From contig NHNK02000013.1 in NCBI GenBank assembly GCA_002173415.2, positions 18,025-82,024 on the forward strand: 64,000 bases of DNA. The letters are read 5' to 3'. Under the pieces are notes generated by a model, which was not told the origin of the DNA, ran no database searches, and saw only the letters and a program-made list of their open reading frames with translations. This stretch comes from Marinomonas agarivorans. Lineage in GTDB: Bacteria; Pseudomonadota; Gammaproteobacteria; Pseudomonadales; Marinomonadaceae. The translations under genes were made by a program, and so were the position numbers. Positions 56,150 through 64,000 of this stretch are shown piece by piece (the first letter of the stretch is position 1; each line of letters opens with the position of its first letter).

Positions 56150-57514
56150 TCAACGTGATAGCTCAGCCAATAAAGTAGACTTTTGTTTTTCTGTTAAGGT
56201 GTCGGTTGATTGAATAGCAAAACGAGCTTGTTCTTTATTCGTACTCGACCAAAATTTTGCTGTTTCTGTCAGGTAATACAGTCTTTGTTCTGGGTTAATA
56301 ATATTTTCAGCCAACTTAAATGCTGTGGTCGGATTAGAGTACATATTGGCTTCTACTCCCGCTAGACTGGCTGTAGCTCTCATTTTTCCTACGGGAAGCG
56401 TGTTTAACCATGATTCGAATTGATAAGCATCATTTTGTTGTGCCATCGTGCTGGCGACATGGCCGACCACATTAATTTGGGCTGTTTCTGAAAACTCGGA
56501 CAAACGCTTCATGAGTTGCTCAGGGTTTTTATTGGCGATATTAACAATAGAGGCTTGAAAAACCTCTGGGTGGTTTTGCATATCTGCTCGACTCAGTAAG
56601 TAATTTAGTGCAATACCTGACGTGTCACTTTTTGTCCAATGAGTCATAATCTCTGCCATTGCTGTTAGCTCTTCTTCAGGAGACAGGGTTGTGGCCCAAT
56701 CAATAGCCTTATAGATGTCTTCCTCCGCGAGTTGATTCGCTAGCCTTTTGGTGAAATTTGTTGGTCCAATATCAAGTGACGATGTGTTAATAAATTTGGC
56801 TGCGCCTAAAGGTGCTTCTTCAATATAACGATTCAAAACGGTGCGATATAAGTCTGAGTTTTCAGTACCTTCAATGTGTTCTTGTAGCCAATCCAAAGCA
56901 GCTAGAGCATCCTCATTTGCCCATATAGTAATTAGGGTGTTGATAACATCTGTTTGGGTTTTGCCTTCGAGTTGTTTGTTGGCAAAGTCAAGCATGGCGT
57001 GAAGGTCATACTGGCTAAAATCGTCGTTAGTTAAATGGTCAAAATAAGTGCTTAGCCAAGTGGGATATAAATGGTGAGCATCTTGAGTATTTAACCATTT
57101 TACTATTTCTGTGTTCCCTTGCTCGCCGGTAATGGCAATCACAGTATCAACCAATAGTTCAGGTTTGTTTTGATAAGAAAATTGCAATGCGGCAGGCCAG
57201 TCGGTGCTGGACCATTGCGCTACTGTTGACTGCAAAAGGGCCATGTTTAACGCACTGCTTTTTTGTGCCAATAAGGTTTCCGCAATGGTTTGAAAGTTGC
57301 TCTTCTCTGTTTGGTGAATGGTCTCATCGTTAGCAACTGTTGTAACAAGCGTTGTTGAATGAGTAGGGGGAAGGGGAACGGAATTTGTCTGATTATCTGG
57401 TGCAATATAAGCGACCGGTGTTATTTGAGAACCTATGAAAAAAGGGCTCAATTGGATACCAACGGTTAGGCTCACCGCATTAAGTAGGACGACAGTAAAA
57501 ATAGGTATTTTCAT
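56150..57514 (-). CDS. Helical-repeat protein of unknown function, probably periplasmic or membrane-anchored
   Basis: A 454-residue protein. The first 25 residues are hydrophobic (IFTVVLLNAVSLTVGIQL), acting as signal or anchor. A low-complexity Thr/Asn-rich stretch follows to about residue 80, then repeats of about 30-35 residues with a W-x-x-x-D-x-x-x-A-L-x-W pattern (WSSTDWPAALQF, WANEDALAALDW, LAEEDIYKAIDWATT, WSSTNKEQARFA). This resembles TPR/HEAT-like solenoids used as binding scaffolds. I do not recognise a family. Confidence 0.7.
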   Translation of the reverse strand: MKIPIFTVVLLNAVSLTVGIQLSPFFIGSQITPVAYIAPDNQTNSVPLPPTHSTTLVTTVANDETIHQTEKSNFQTIAETLLAQKSSALNMALLQSTVAQWSSTDWPAALQFSYQNKPELLVDTVIAITGEQGNTEIVKWLNTQDAHHLYPTWLSTYFDHLTNDDFSQYDLHAMLDFANKQLEGKTQTDVINTLITIWANEDALAALDWLQEHIEGTENSDLYRTVLNRYIEEAPLGAAKFINTSSLDIGPTNFTKRLANQLAEEDIYKAIDWATTLSPEEELTAMAEIMTHWTKSDTSGIALNYLLSRADMQNHPEVFQASIVNIANKNPEQLMKRLSEFSETAQINVVGHVASTMAQQNDAYQFESWLNTLPVGKMRATASLAGVEANMYSNPTTAFKLAENIINPEQRLYYLTETAKFWSSTNKEQARFAIQSTDTLTEKQKSTLLAELSR

Positions 57515-57682
57515 AAAGCATTTCTTGTTTTTGTTATTAATGCATAAATTAACAGATTAATTTTTGTATAACCTTTTTTTACTTACTATAGTAAAAAAGC
57601 GGTAGTTAAGTAGTCGCAATTTGAAAAAGGAGAGTTATTAAAGGATAAGGACAAAGAATAAAAATAACAAAGGTGACTTAAA

Positions 57683-58657
57683 ATGAAATACATTCTCACA
57701 ATATTATGTGCGGCTTTGTCGATGTCGGTCGCTACATTCAGCTACGCAGTGGATCAATGTAATACGACTGCTCAATGTAAGCAAACCTATGGTGCTCAAG
57801 CAACAGACTGTTTAAATAGCGCAAGCGCAAACAGTATTTGTATGTGTGGCTCTGTGGCTTGCTCTGCACCTCCTGGAGGCGGTGGTGGTGGCGGATCTGA
57901 TACGTTAGGACGCTTTAATAAGGTCAAAGATCTATTACTGTGTAATTATGATGGCAAGCCTGATGAAGATGATCTTCATGCCGTGGCAGGCTTAGCAACT
58001 ATGCTAAGTGATTCTCGCTTCAGTGGTGTTAAAGCTCACTGTACAGCAGGTGCTTATGGTACTCAAGGTGGAACCTTCCTCAAAGAAAATCGTTTATTTA
58101 ACCTCGCATTCAGTAATCGTTGGGCCAGTGCGCACGATAATTATAACAATGCAGTGAACCAAGCGTTTAATAAAGCCCGAGATGCGCTCAATGCCGGCGG
58201 CAAAGTGTGGGTTGCTGAGGCTGGGCAATCGGATTTTACTGCGGACGTAGTACGTAGAATCAAAGCCACTATGCCTAGTGTAAACACCAAAACGCGAATT
58301 CATGTGGTGCAACACAGTAATTGGAACGAGGACAAAACAACACCAAGCGATCTTGCTTATGTTAAGAACAATACAGCCTACCATAAAATTGCCGATGGTA
58401 ATTCTAGTAACAACGCAACGCCTGGATTGACCATCAATAATGGCAGTCAATGGTCTCGTGCTGTGAACGATGCTCAAGTGGGTAACGTTTGGCAAGAAGC
58501 TCGTGCTGCTGCACTGCGCTGGATGGGCGTTAACTGGGATAATGAGAAAATCAAAAAAGGTGGTATGGACTTCTCAGATACAGTAGAAGTTATGTGGATT
58601 TTTGGTTTTGAAAATCAAAACGGCGGTGTAAAAGGCTTCTTCGACGCCTTTTTATAA
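57683..58657 (+). CDS. Secreted nucleoside-hydrolase-like protein with Gly-rich linker
   Basis: A 324-residue secreted protein. The signal peptide ends near SYAVD. A small Cys-rich segment (CNTTAQCKQTYG to ICMCGSVAC, six Cys) is followed by a GGGGGGG linker and a domain from about residue 73. NYDGKPDEDDLHAVAGLATML resembles the D-x-D-x-D-D calcium-binding start of nucleoside hydrolases, and VWVAEAGQSDFTADVVRRI is a second conserved segment. All expected acidic residues are not identified, so catalysis is unproven. A strong terminator follows. Confidence 0.65.
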   Translation: MKYILTILCAALSMSVATFSYAVDQCNTTAQCKQTYGAQATDCLNSASANSICMCGSVACSAPPGGGGGGGSDTLGRFNKVKDLLLCNYDGKPDEDDLHAVAGLATMLSDSRFSGVKAHCTAGAYGTQGGTFLKENRLFNLAFSNRWASAHDNYNNAVNQAFNKARDALNAGGKVWVAEAGQSDFTADVVRRIKATMPSVNTKTRIHVVQHSNWNEDKTTPSDLAYVKNNTAYHKIADGNSSNNATPGLTINNGSQWSRAVNDAQVGNVWQEARAAALRWMGVNWDNEKIKKGGMDFSDTVEVMWIFGFENQNGGVKGFFDAFL

Positions 58658-58690
58658 ACCGAGCTAATGTAGACTTAGGTTTACATTATC

Positions 58691-58722
58691 GAGCGCTTTG
58701 TTAACTGCAAAGCGCTCTTTTT
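58691..58722 (+). terminator. Terminator after the nucleoside-hydrolase-like gene
   Basis: Arms GAGCGCTTTG and CAAAGCGCTC with a 7-base loop, then TTTTTA. It is part of the 138-bp repeat copied at 60997. Confidence 0.92.
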
Positions 58723-58830
58723 AGTTATAAGAAAAACTCGGTTATAGCGATTGCAAAACTGCACTATTTAAATCAGACACCCATTCCAAAATACTTGTAT
58801 TTACTGGTTTTTAAAGGTGGGTGTCTTGAT
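58693..58830. repeat. 138-bp direct repeat, copy 1
   Basis: Matches 60997-61134 without gaps; I count six mismatches. It includes the terminator hairpin and, at its right end, a palindromic GACACCCA element with arms AGACACCCA (58775-58783) and TGGGTGTCT (58818-58826). Confidence 0.95.
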
Positions 58831-58865
58831 AGAGTTCTTGCCCGTTATGAATGCTAATAAGCACA

Positions 58866-59774
58866 TTAGGTTTTGCTCTCTAGCGTTTTACCTTGTTTAT
58901 CCACCTTACGGCTTAAACTGCTTTCTGATATTTTGAGCATTTGGGCCACCTCTTTTTGCGTGTCAAAGTAGTGGTTGGTGTGCTCAATCACCACCCCTTC
59001 TACTTCTTTTAGAATAGCCTTTATATTGATATGTTGGCCCACAATCGGGCCATCAAACTGCCTCATTAACTTAAGCAGCTTTAAGCGATATTGACGCTCA
59101 CGGGAAAAGGGCACAAAAGACATCATAGTAAAGAGCTTATGTTTATCACTTAATGAGATAAACACCAACAACATAAATGACAAGAGTAAAGAGGAAAAGC
59201 CAACCATGTTGATTTGATAATTAAAATGCATTAATACAATTAACAACAATGTAAATAGTATAAAAGGAGTGAATGCAAGTAGCGCAATAAGGCACTGACT
59301 TCTAATTTGATGTCTACTTTTAGTCATTAGTTTATGTATTAATAACAAAAGAGCTATAAGTAAAATGCTTACAGCATAAATTTGGAAGATAAAATAATAC
59401 TCACCAGAAATCCTCGTAAGAGCATTATTAGGTAAGACATCAAATCCCAAAATAATGTGTTGTGTTAAAAGAGTAGTAACTGCCAAAGCACTGACAGCTA
59501 CTAGTACTAAATCATTCTTTAGCCAAAAACAACTTTCCGATATGTCTGAACAAACGACGGCTAGGTAAAAAACCGTGAATACCGCGCAGCAGTAATACAA
59601 TTTTAAAACCACTAAGTCATACCCAGGGCGGATAACAACTAGTAACTCACATAAGTTCAATAAAAACGTCGAAATTAAAAATATAAAAAAATACTTTTTT
59701 TTATGCACATCTGAATAAAAGAATAAAAATGTCTTAATCAGCAATGCAATAATCGACGGTAATTCCCATATCAT
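58866..59774 (-). CDS. Multi-pass membrane protein with C-terminal Fis-type HTH
   Basis: A 302-residue protein. Residues 1-215 form about seven hydrophobic segments, similar in plan to the 7TM sensing region of histidine kinases (FFYSDVHKKKYFFIFLISTFLLNLCELL). The end, KEVAQMLKISESSLSRKVDKQGKTL, is a Fis-type HTH. This is a one-component membrane regulator with no kinase. It ends 12 bp after the ketoacyl synthase gene, so the two are an operon. Both are bracketed by a 138-bp repeat. Confidence 0.72.
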   Translation of the reverse strand: MIWELPSIIALLIKTFLFFYSDVHKKKYFFIFLISTFLLNLCELLVVIRPGYDLVVLKLYYCCAVFTVFYLAVVCSDISESCFWLKNDLVLVAVSALAVTTLLTQHIILGFDVLPNNALTRISGEYYFIFQIYAVSILLIALLLLIHKLMTKSRHQIRSQCLIALLAFTPFILFTLLLIVLMHFNYQINMVGFSSLLLSFMLLVFISLSDKHKLFTMMSFVPFSRERQYRLKLLKLMRQFDGPIVGQHINIKAILKEVEGVVIEHTNHYFDTQKEVAQMLKISESSLSRKVDKQGKTLESKT

Positions 59775-59786
59775 ATTTTGTCCTTG

Positions 59787-60788
59787 TTAAAATACCAATC
59801 CACTTTGACTAATTGATAAGCCAGAACCAGTTCCAGCAATCAATGTTTTGTCTCCTTTAACTTGTTCAACATTATATAAGTTTGCAGGGATTGTCGCACT
59901 GATAATATTGCCAAATTTTTTGTAAGATATTGGCGTTTTTTCTTGTAAGACATTTGCCATATTCATCATACGCTCATGAGGCTTCTTACCTACTTGGTGG
60001 CAAATAAAGTGGTCAATATCTGAGGCTTGCCAACCTAATTCTCTATAGGTTTGTTTAATTAGCTCTGAATGAAGTTTAACTATCATATAACTAATCTCTC
60101 CCATTAACATTTGCCCTTCATAGCCACCTTGTTGTCGTTGGCTAAATTTGCATAAATCAGCATGTTTCGCTTCTGTATAAAAATTAAAATATTGGAACCC
60201 GACATTGGGGTTTTCTTTCGGAGTTAATACCATTGCCGCTCCTGCATCTCCTACCGTAAAAGTACCTAGTACATTTTTAAATGGGATTTCTTTATTATTT
60301 AACTGTTTGACATAATCGAACGTTACGTCAGTTAAGGTTTCCCCTGTTACCACTAATACATTATTGGCATTACTGGCCAGCATAAGATTATCGGCAATTA
60401 AAATGCCATTCATAAAACCATGGCATGCATTAGTAACATCAAAACTAATGGCATTGGTGCAGCCCAGTTCGTGTTGCACCTTGTGGGCGACGCTGGGTTC
60501 AATCCAATCTCGGCTGACACCACAAAAAATTACCGCATCAATCTCTGTTGGGCGTACGCCACTGTTTTTTAAAGCAATTTCTGCCGCTTTAAGGGCCAAT
60601 ACACTTGGTGTTTCTTCCGTATTGGCAACGCGCCTTTCGTCAATACCACATACTTCATTGAGCCAATTTTCCGCTATGCCGTAGTTGGCCTCCGATCGAA
60701 TCTCACGCATTAACTCTTGTGAGGTGACAATCTGGCTCGGAAAATACGCACCGATTCCAGCGATTTGGCTGTTACCTTTTATTAACAT
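59787..60788 (-). CDS. Beta-ketoacyl-ACP synthase III-like enzyme, second copy
   Basis: A 333-residue KAS III. The catalytic triad is C122 in DVTNACHGFMNGI, H264 in HFICHQVGKKP and N294 in FGNIISATIP. It has little resemblance to the copy at 34061 beyond the active site. The start ATG at 60788 has GGAG eight bases upstream; the frame extends further but without family residues. The downstream gene encodes a membrane Fis-type regulator. KAS III enzymes of this divergent type often make signal molecules or secondary metabolites. Confidence 0.87.
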   Translation of the reverse strand: MLIKGNSQIAGIGAYFPSQIVTSQELMREIRSEANYGIAENWLNEVCGIDERRVANTEETPSVLALKAAEIALKNSGVRPTEIDAVIFCGVSRDWIEPSVAHKVQHELGCTNAISFDVTNACHGFMNGILIADNLMLASNANNVLVVTGETLTDVTFDYVKQLNNKEIPFKNVLGTFTVGDAGAAMVLTPKENPNVGFQYFNFYTEAKHADLCKFSQRQQGGYEGQMLMGEISYMIVKLHSELIKQTYRELGWQASDIDHFICHQVGKKPHERMMNMANVLQEKTPISYKKFGNIISATIPANLYNVEQVKGDKTLIAGTGSGLSISQSGLVF

Positions 60789-60996
60789 TGTCTGTTCTCC
60801 ATAGTTGGACAAAATAGTTATGCAAAATTGCCCTTCCATAGATCGCATAATTATACGCATAAGAATATGATTAATTTGTACAATTTCTTTTTTGCAATCT
60901 CTTAAAAGGCGAAATTTCACAAATGAAATCTTTTCAAAAATGAGGAGGCGCAAGACCAAAATTGTTCCGAAAAAGCTTTATTCCAAGCGTTACAGG

Positions 60997-61134
60997 GCGC
61001 TTTGTTAACTGCAAAGCGCTCTTTTTAGTTATAAGAAAAACTCGGTTATAGCGATTGCAAAACTACACTATTTAAACCAGACACCTATTCTAAAAAACTT
61101 GTATTTACTGGTTTTTAAAGGTGGGTGTCCTGAT
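60997..61134. repeat. 138-bp direct repeat, copy 2
   Basis: Copy of 58693-58830 with offset 2,304 bp and six mismatches. It carries the same hairpin and the palindrome (AGACACCTA and TGGGTGTCC). It lies upstream of the ketoacyl synthase gene. Confidence 0.95.
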
Positions 61135-61163
61135 AAATCTGTTATCTCAAATAAAAAGACCTT

Positions 61164-61478
61164 CTATAGTTCTGCTATGTGAGAGAGGGTTTCTGGGTAA
61201 CGTTGTACTAACTTCAAGAGAGTTACAGCTTGCCCATTTGGTGCGCTGCAGCCTTGTTCCCAGTTTTCTAACGTCCGAGATGATGTATGAAGCAATTGAG
61301 CAAATACACCACGTGACATATTAAATTTTTCTCTAATACTTATAATTTCCTTAGGTGAAATGATAAGTTCTCTGACATCATTTGACGGATGTGTTTTCAG
61401 GGTGATTTTTCCCTCTGAATGCGCTTTTGCTTCAATCAGAGCCGAGCTTAATTCTGTAAATAAATCACGACTGCTCAT
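61164..61478 (-). CDS. XRE-family regulator, HigA/NadS-like antitoxin
   Basis: A 104-residue protein with one HTH (SPKEIISIREKFNMSRGVFAQLLHTSSRTLENWEQGCSAPNGQAVTLLKLV), the classical form of NadS/HigA antitoxins. GGAGG precedes the ATG. In these systems the toxin gene lies directly upstream, but on the minus strand before 61478 no frame of RelE size exists. It is therefore an orphan antitoxin or a plain regulator. TACGC-N5-GCGTA at 61512-61526 is a likely self-operator. Confidence 0.82.
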   Translation of the reverse strand: MSSRDLFTELSSALIEAKAHSEGKITLKTHPSNDVRELIISPKEIISIREKFNMSRGVFAQLLHTSSRTLENWEQGCSAPNGQAVTLLKLVQRYPETLSHIAEL

Positions 61479-61511
61479 TACGCCATGCCTCCATAAAAGT
61501 ATATTTAACTG

Positions 61512-61526
61512 TACGCAATTAGCGTA
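61512..61526. promoter_or_regulatory. Inverted repeat before the HigA-like gene
   Basis: TACGC-AATTA-GCGTA, on the minus strand between a TTGCTA box and TACAGT (17 bp apart), which would place it in the promoter spacer. Confidence 0.55.
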
Positions 61527-61620
61527 TAGATAGCAAAAAGAGGGAAGTAGACAGTGTGACCTACAAAGCTCTGCCAGTAGAAATTAACATGCTTGTTTTG
61601 TTAACTTGTGCTGAATGGCG

Positions 61621-61639
61621 ATGGGTGTCCTGATAAATC
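61621..61639. repeat. ATGGGTGTCCTGATAAATC repeat motif
   Basis: Identical over 18 bp to the end of the 138-bp repeat copy 2 (from 61122), showing that this extended form is a repeated unit of its own. Confidence 0.7.
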
Positions 61640-61742
61640 GCCGCTAATAAACGATTGATGATTATTAAATAACTCCGTTTTGCGAATTAGCTGCATATGC
61701 ATTCCCACGCTGGAGCATGAGAACGAGAAAAAACAAATTACG

Positions 61743-61751
61743 ATGGGTGTC
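61743..61751. repeat. ATGGGTGTC repeat motif
   Basis: Exact inverse complement of GACACCCAT, 140 bp before the OLD-family gene. Confidence 0.5.
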
Positions 61752-61890
61752 TTTGTAATTTGCGAAAAGACAAAAAGCGCTCTAGTATCAATAAGTCATT
61801 AAATTCACAGTAAAAATAACGTGTTGTGGATAAAAGAAATAATGCGTATGTGTACTATTAAAATGTTAGCTTCCATATCAAGGATTGGGA

Positions 61891-63807
61891 ATGAAAATAG
61901 AATCAGTACGAATTCAGAATTTCCGCACATTTAAGGACGAAACAATCTTTTTCGATAATTATAGCTGTTTTGTTGGTCCAAATGGTTCCGGTAAATCCAC
62001 TGTAATGAATGCACTTAACGTATTCTTTCGTCAGTACAGAGACAGTAAAACTGACTTGAATAAGCTTTCAGTTGACGATTTTCATCACAAAAATGTGAAG
62101 GAGCCAATTTCAATAACGGTCACATTTAAAGATCTTTCTGACCAGGCCATGCAGGACCTTTCGGACTATGTAAGACAAGAGCGCTTAATTATCACAGCAA
62201 AAGCTGAGTTTGACGAAGGCACAGAAAGAGCAGAAGTTAAGCAGTTTGGTAACCGCCTTGGAATGACTGAATTTAAGGTCTGGTTCGAAGCTGAAAAGTC
62301 TAGAAAGCCTGTGGCCGAATTAAGGCAAATTTTCGCAGAATTACAGGCAAAATGTCCGGATATTAACAAAGCTTCCTCGAAGGCTGATATGGCTAATGCA
62401 CTTAATGAGTTTGAAGCATTGCACCCAGACCAATGTAGCTTAATTCCAAGTGAAGATCAGTTCTATGGTGTTTCTAAAGGAACTAACCGACTCGCACCTC
62501 ACTTACAATGGGTTTTTGTGTCTGCATCTAAGGACCTTTCTGAGGAAGCAGAGGAAAGCAAGAATTCAGCTCTTGGGCAACTGCTTTCAAGAGCAATTCG
62601 TGCAAAAGTAAACTTTTCAGAAAAAGTGACAGGTCTTCGGGATAACTTAAGGCAAAACTATGAAGAAATGCTGGAAGAAGAACAGGGAATTCTTTCGAGC
62701 ATTTCTGACTCCCTCGAAGATAAACTCAAACTTTGGGCGAATCCTAGTGCAACGGCCAAGGTTCTTTGGAAGAACGACGCAGAGAAATCAATCAAAATAG
62801 AAGAGCCTCTTGCCCATATTCAAATAGGTGAAAAGGGATTTGAAAGTGAGCTGGCTCGTTTTGGGCATGGCATGCAGAGGTCGTATCTTTTGACTCTTTT
62901 GCAAGAATTAGCTGATATAGATGATGAAAATGCGCCGACCCTTGTGATGGCAATTGAGGAGCCTGAACTATATCAACATCCTCCTCAAGCAAGGTATTTG
63001 TCAGATGTATTGCAAGATTTAGCAAATGAAAATTCGCAAATAATTGTTTGTTCTCATAGCCCGTACTTTATTCCTGGCGATGACTTTCACAGCGTTCGCT
63101 TAGTGAGGGAGTTTGGTTCTCCATCTTGTTCAAATGTTACTTCGCTAACTTATGCTGATCTATCAAAAGAACTTAGCGATGCAGGAGAAAAGGCTGTTAA
63201 AGAAACTGGAATGATTGCAAAGTTATATCCAACTTTACGTCCAGAAATCAGCGAAATGTTTTTTAGCCGAAAGCTCATATTAGTTGAAGGAGTAGAGGAT
63301 GTTGCCTATTTAACGTCCTACGTTCAGCTGATGGGCAAGCTCTCAGACTTTAGACGCTCCGGCTATCATATCATTCCAGTAGGCGGTAAAAATGAGCTCC
63401 TAAAGCCTTTGGCAATTGCTAAGTTGTTGAATATTGAAGTATTTGTTGTCTGTGATGCTGATACAAACAAGACTAGAGAAGATGAAGTCAATAAGCATAA
63501 AAAAGATAATGCGGCAATTTTGCACTTATTAGGTCACGATAAATCTGAAAATTGGCCTGAAGCTGATATTAAAAAAAGTAACTTGAGAATGTGGAAGACA
63601 AATATCACAGACACAGTTGGCCCCGAGCTTGGTGAAAATTGGAAGACGCATGAAGATCAGGCTGCTGAATATTATGGAAATGCCGGTGGGTTAAAGAAAA
63701 ATCCCTTGGCAGTATCTCGTGCACTCGAGTCTGCATGGAATGAGGATTTAAAGTCCACTACATTACAGGAACTAGTAGATCGTCTCCTAACCCCAGCGCT
63801 ACAATAA
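61891..63807 (+). CDS. OLD-family ATP-dependent nuclease (AAA ATPase plus TOPRIM)
   Basis: A 638-residue protein. The ABC-type ATPase domain has Walker A GPNGSGKST at 29-37, a long coiled-coil-like insert (about 150-300), and Walker B MAIEEPELYQHP with the switch SHSPYF. The TOPRIM nuclease domain starts with LILVEGVEDVAYL (catalytic Glu) and continues to FVVCDADTNK. Family members act in phage exclusion (Old, GajA of Gabija) or repair. A GajB-like helicase is not the next gene. AGGA eight bases before ATG 61891 supports that start. Confidence 0.9.
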   Translation: MKIESVRIQNFRTFKDETIFFDNYSCFVGPNGSGKSTVMNALNVFFRQYRDSKTDLNKLSVDDFHHKNVKEPISITVTFKDLSDQAMQDLSDYVRQERLIITAKAEFDEGTERAEVKQFGNRLGMTEFKVWFEAEKSRKPVAELRQIFAELQAKCPDINKASSKADMANALNEFEALHPDQCSLIPSEDQFYGVSKGTNRLAPHLQWVFVSASKDLSEEAEESKNSALGQLLSRAIRAKVNFSEKVTGLRDNLRQNYEEMLEEEQGILSSISDSLEDKLKLWANPSATAKVLWKNDAEKSIKIEEPLAHIQIGEKGFESELARFGHGMQRSYLLTLLQELADIDDENAPTLVMAIEEPELYQHPPQARYLSDVLQDLANENSQIIVCSHSPYFIPGDDFHSVRLVREFGSPSCSNVTSLTYADLSKELSDAGEKAVKETGMIAKLYPTLRPEISEMFFSRKLILVEGVEDVAYLTSYVQLMGKLSDFRRSGYHIIPVGGKNELLKPLAIAKLLNIEVFVVCDADTNKTREDEVNKHKKDNAAILHLLGHDKSENWPEADIKKSNLRMWKTNITDTVGPELGENWKTHEDQAAEYYGNAGGLKKNPLAVSRALESAWNEDLKSTTLQELVDRLLTPALQ

Positions 63808-63879
63808 TCTAACAATTCAATGCAGCCGACCGTTGAAGCGGCGGCTGATTGAAGTATTATGACCACAAGGAAATATCAC

Positions 63880-64000
63880 ATGTTTAAATGGTTATCTTCC
63901 CTATTTTCAAAAAATGAATCGACTGAAGATACAAGTCAAAATTCACCTCCAGTAGGCAGCTCTTGTACAACAGTGAGGGTGTGGTTTGATAAAGAAAATG
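63880..64000 (+). CDS. Unknown protein, N-terminal part
   Basis: The first 40 codons of a gene that runs off the window. AAGGAAA precedes ATG. MFKWLSSLFSKNESTEDTSQ could be an amphipathic N-terminal helix, followed by a Ser/Pro-rich link and TTVRVWFDKEN. No family can be named. It follows the OLD-family gene by 72 bp and may be its operon partner. Confidence 0.55.
   Translation, partial: MFKWLSSLFSKNESTEDTSQNSPPVGSSCTTVRVWFDKEN

Larger units (their letters stand above)
61479..61890. other. Intergenic region between divergent antitoxin-like and OLD-family genes
   Basis: 412 bp without a supported gene. It holds the antitoxin promoter, two GATGGGTGTC motifs (61621-61629 and 61743-61751), and an AT-rich stretch just before the OLD gene. 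Confidence 0.6.

Noticed and set aside
58094-58495. 133-codon minus-strand frame opposite the secreted nucleoside-hydrolase-like gene
   Set aside because: No ribosome site, and it lies fully inside a gene with signal peptide and terminator.
61891-63807. Gabija system (gajA)
   Set aside because: GajA and this protein share the OLD plan, but a UvrD-like gajB does not follow within the window; the visible start of the next gene does not look like a helicase.

Overview
The window looks like chromosome of a marine gammaproteobacterium of the Oceanospirillales type, most likely Marinomonas or a close relative. This rests on the AT-rich base composition, a sodium-type flagellar stator pair (pomAB) beside xseB-ispA-dxs, a proXWV betaine transporter, and housekeeping proteins of gammaproteobacterial type (FadBA, DapB). 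The genus is an inference; no rRNA or marker gene is present to fix it.

Layout. 1-4.1 kb: the start of a TRAP-type binding protein, a WYL regulator with two GyrI-like effector-binding proteins, and a REP-associated (RAYT) transposase surrounded by short GACACCCAT repeats. 4.1-12.6 kb: core genes dxs-ispA-xseB, pomAB, a lipoprotein, dapB and a SulP anion transporter. 13-31.9 kb: a large catabolic locus. An operon of RraA-like aldolase, alpha/beta hydrolase, bicupin, SDR and HisD-type dehydrogenase lies on one side. On the other is an ABC importer operon with three NTF2/SnoaL-like proteins and a LacI regulator, plus a fourth NTF2-like gene that is divergent. The palindrome TGAATACGTATTCA or its one-mismatch variant lies just upstream of the first gene of both operons, which ties them into one regulon. 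Between the two operons sit an AraC-type membrane regulator, a MipA/OmpV protein, a small exported peptide and an S41 lipoprotein. 32-37 kb: RegBA-type redox two-component system, then a ketoacyl synthase III and a heme-oxygenase-like diiron oxidase, a DUF1801 protein, a truncated SIR2-like ORF and a 43-residue peptide.

37-44 kb: proXWV, then a light-linked group of photolyase, RudS-like tRNA thiouridine desulfidase, GNAT and BLUF genes. 44.5-54.6 kb: a complete fatty-acid beta-oxidation block (acyl-CoA dehydrogenase, SCP2, fadD, DUF2889, etfBA, fadBA). 54.7-58.7 kb: a Bcr/CflA efflux pump, a helical-repeat protein of unknown function and a secreted nucleoside-hydrolase-like protein. 58.7-61.1 kb: a membrane-anchored Fis-type regulator with a second ketoacyl synthase III, bracketed by a 138-bp direct repeat. 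61.1-64 kb: an orphan HigA-like antitoxin, an OLD-family ATPase/nuclease and the start of another gene.

The best candidates for undescribed biology are the LacI/NTF2/HisD regulon, the ketosynthase plus diiron-oxidase locus, and the repeat-bounded regulator plus ketosynthase cassette. All functional links beyond the families are inference from domain content and gene order.
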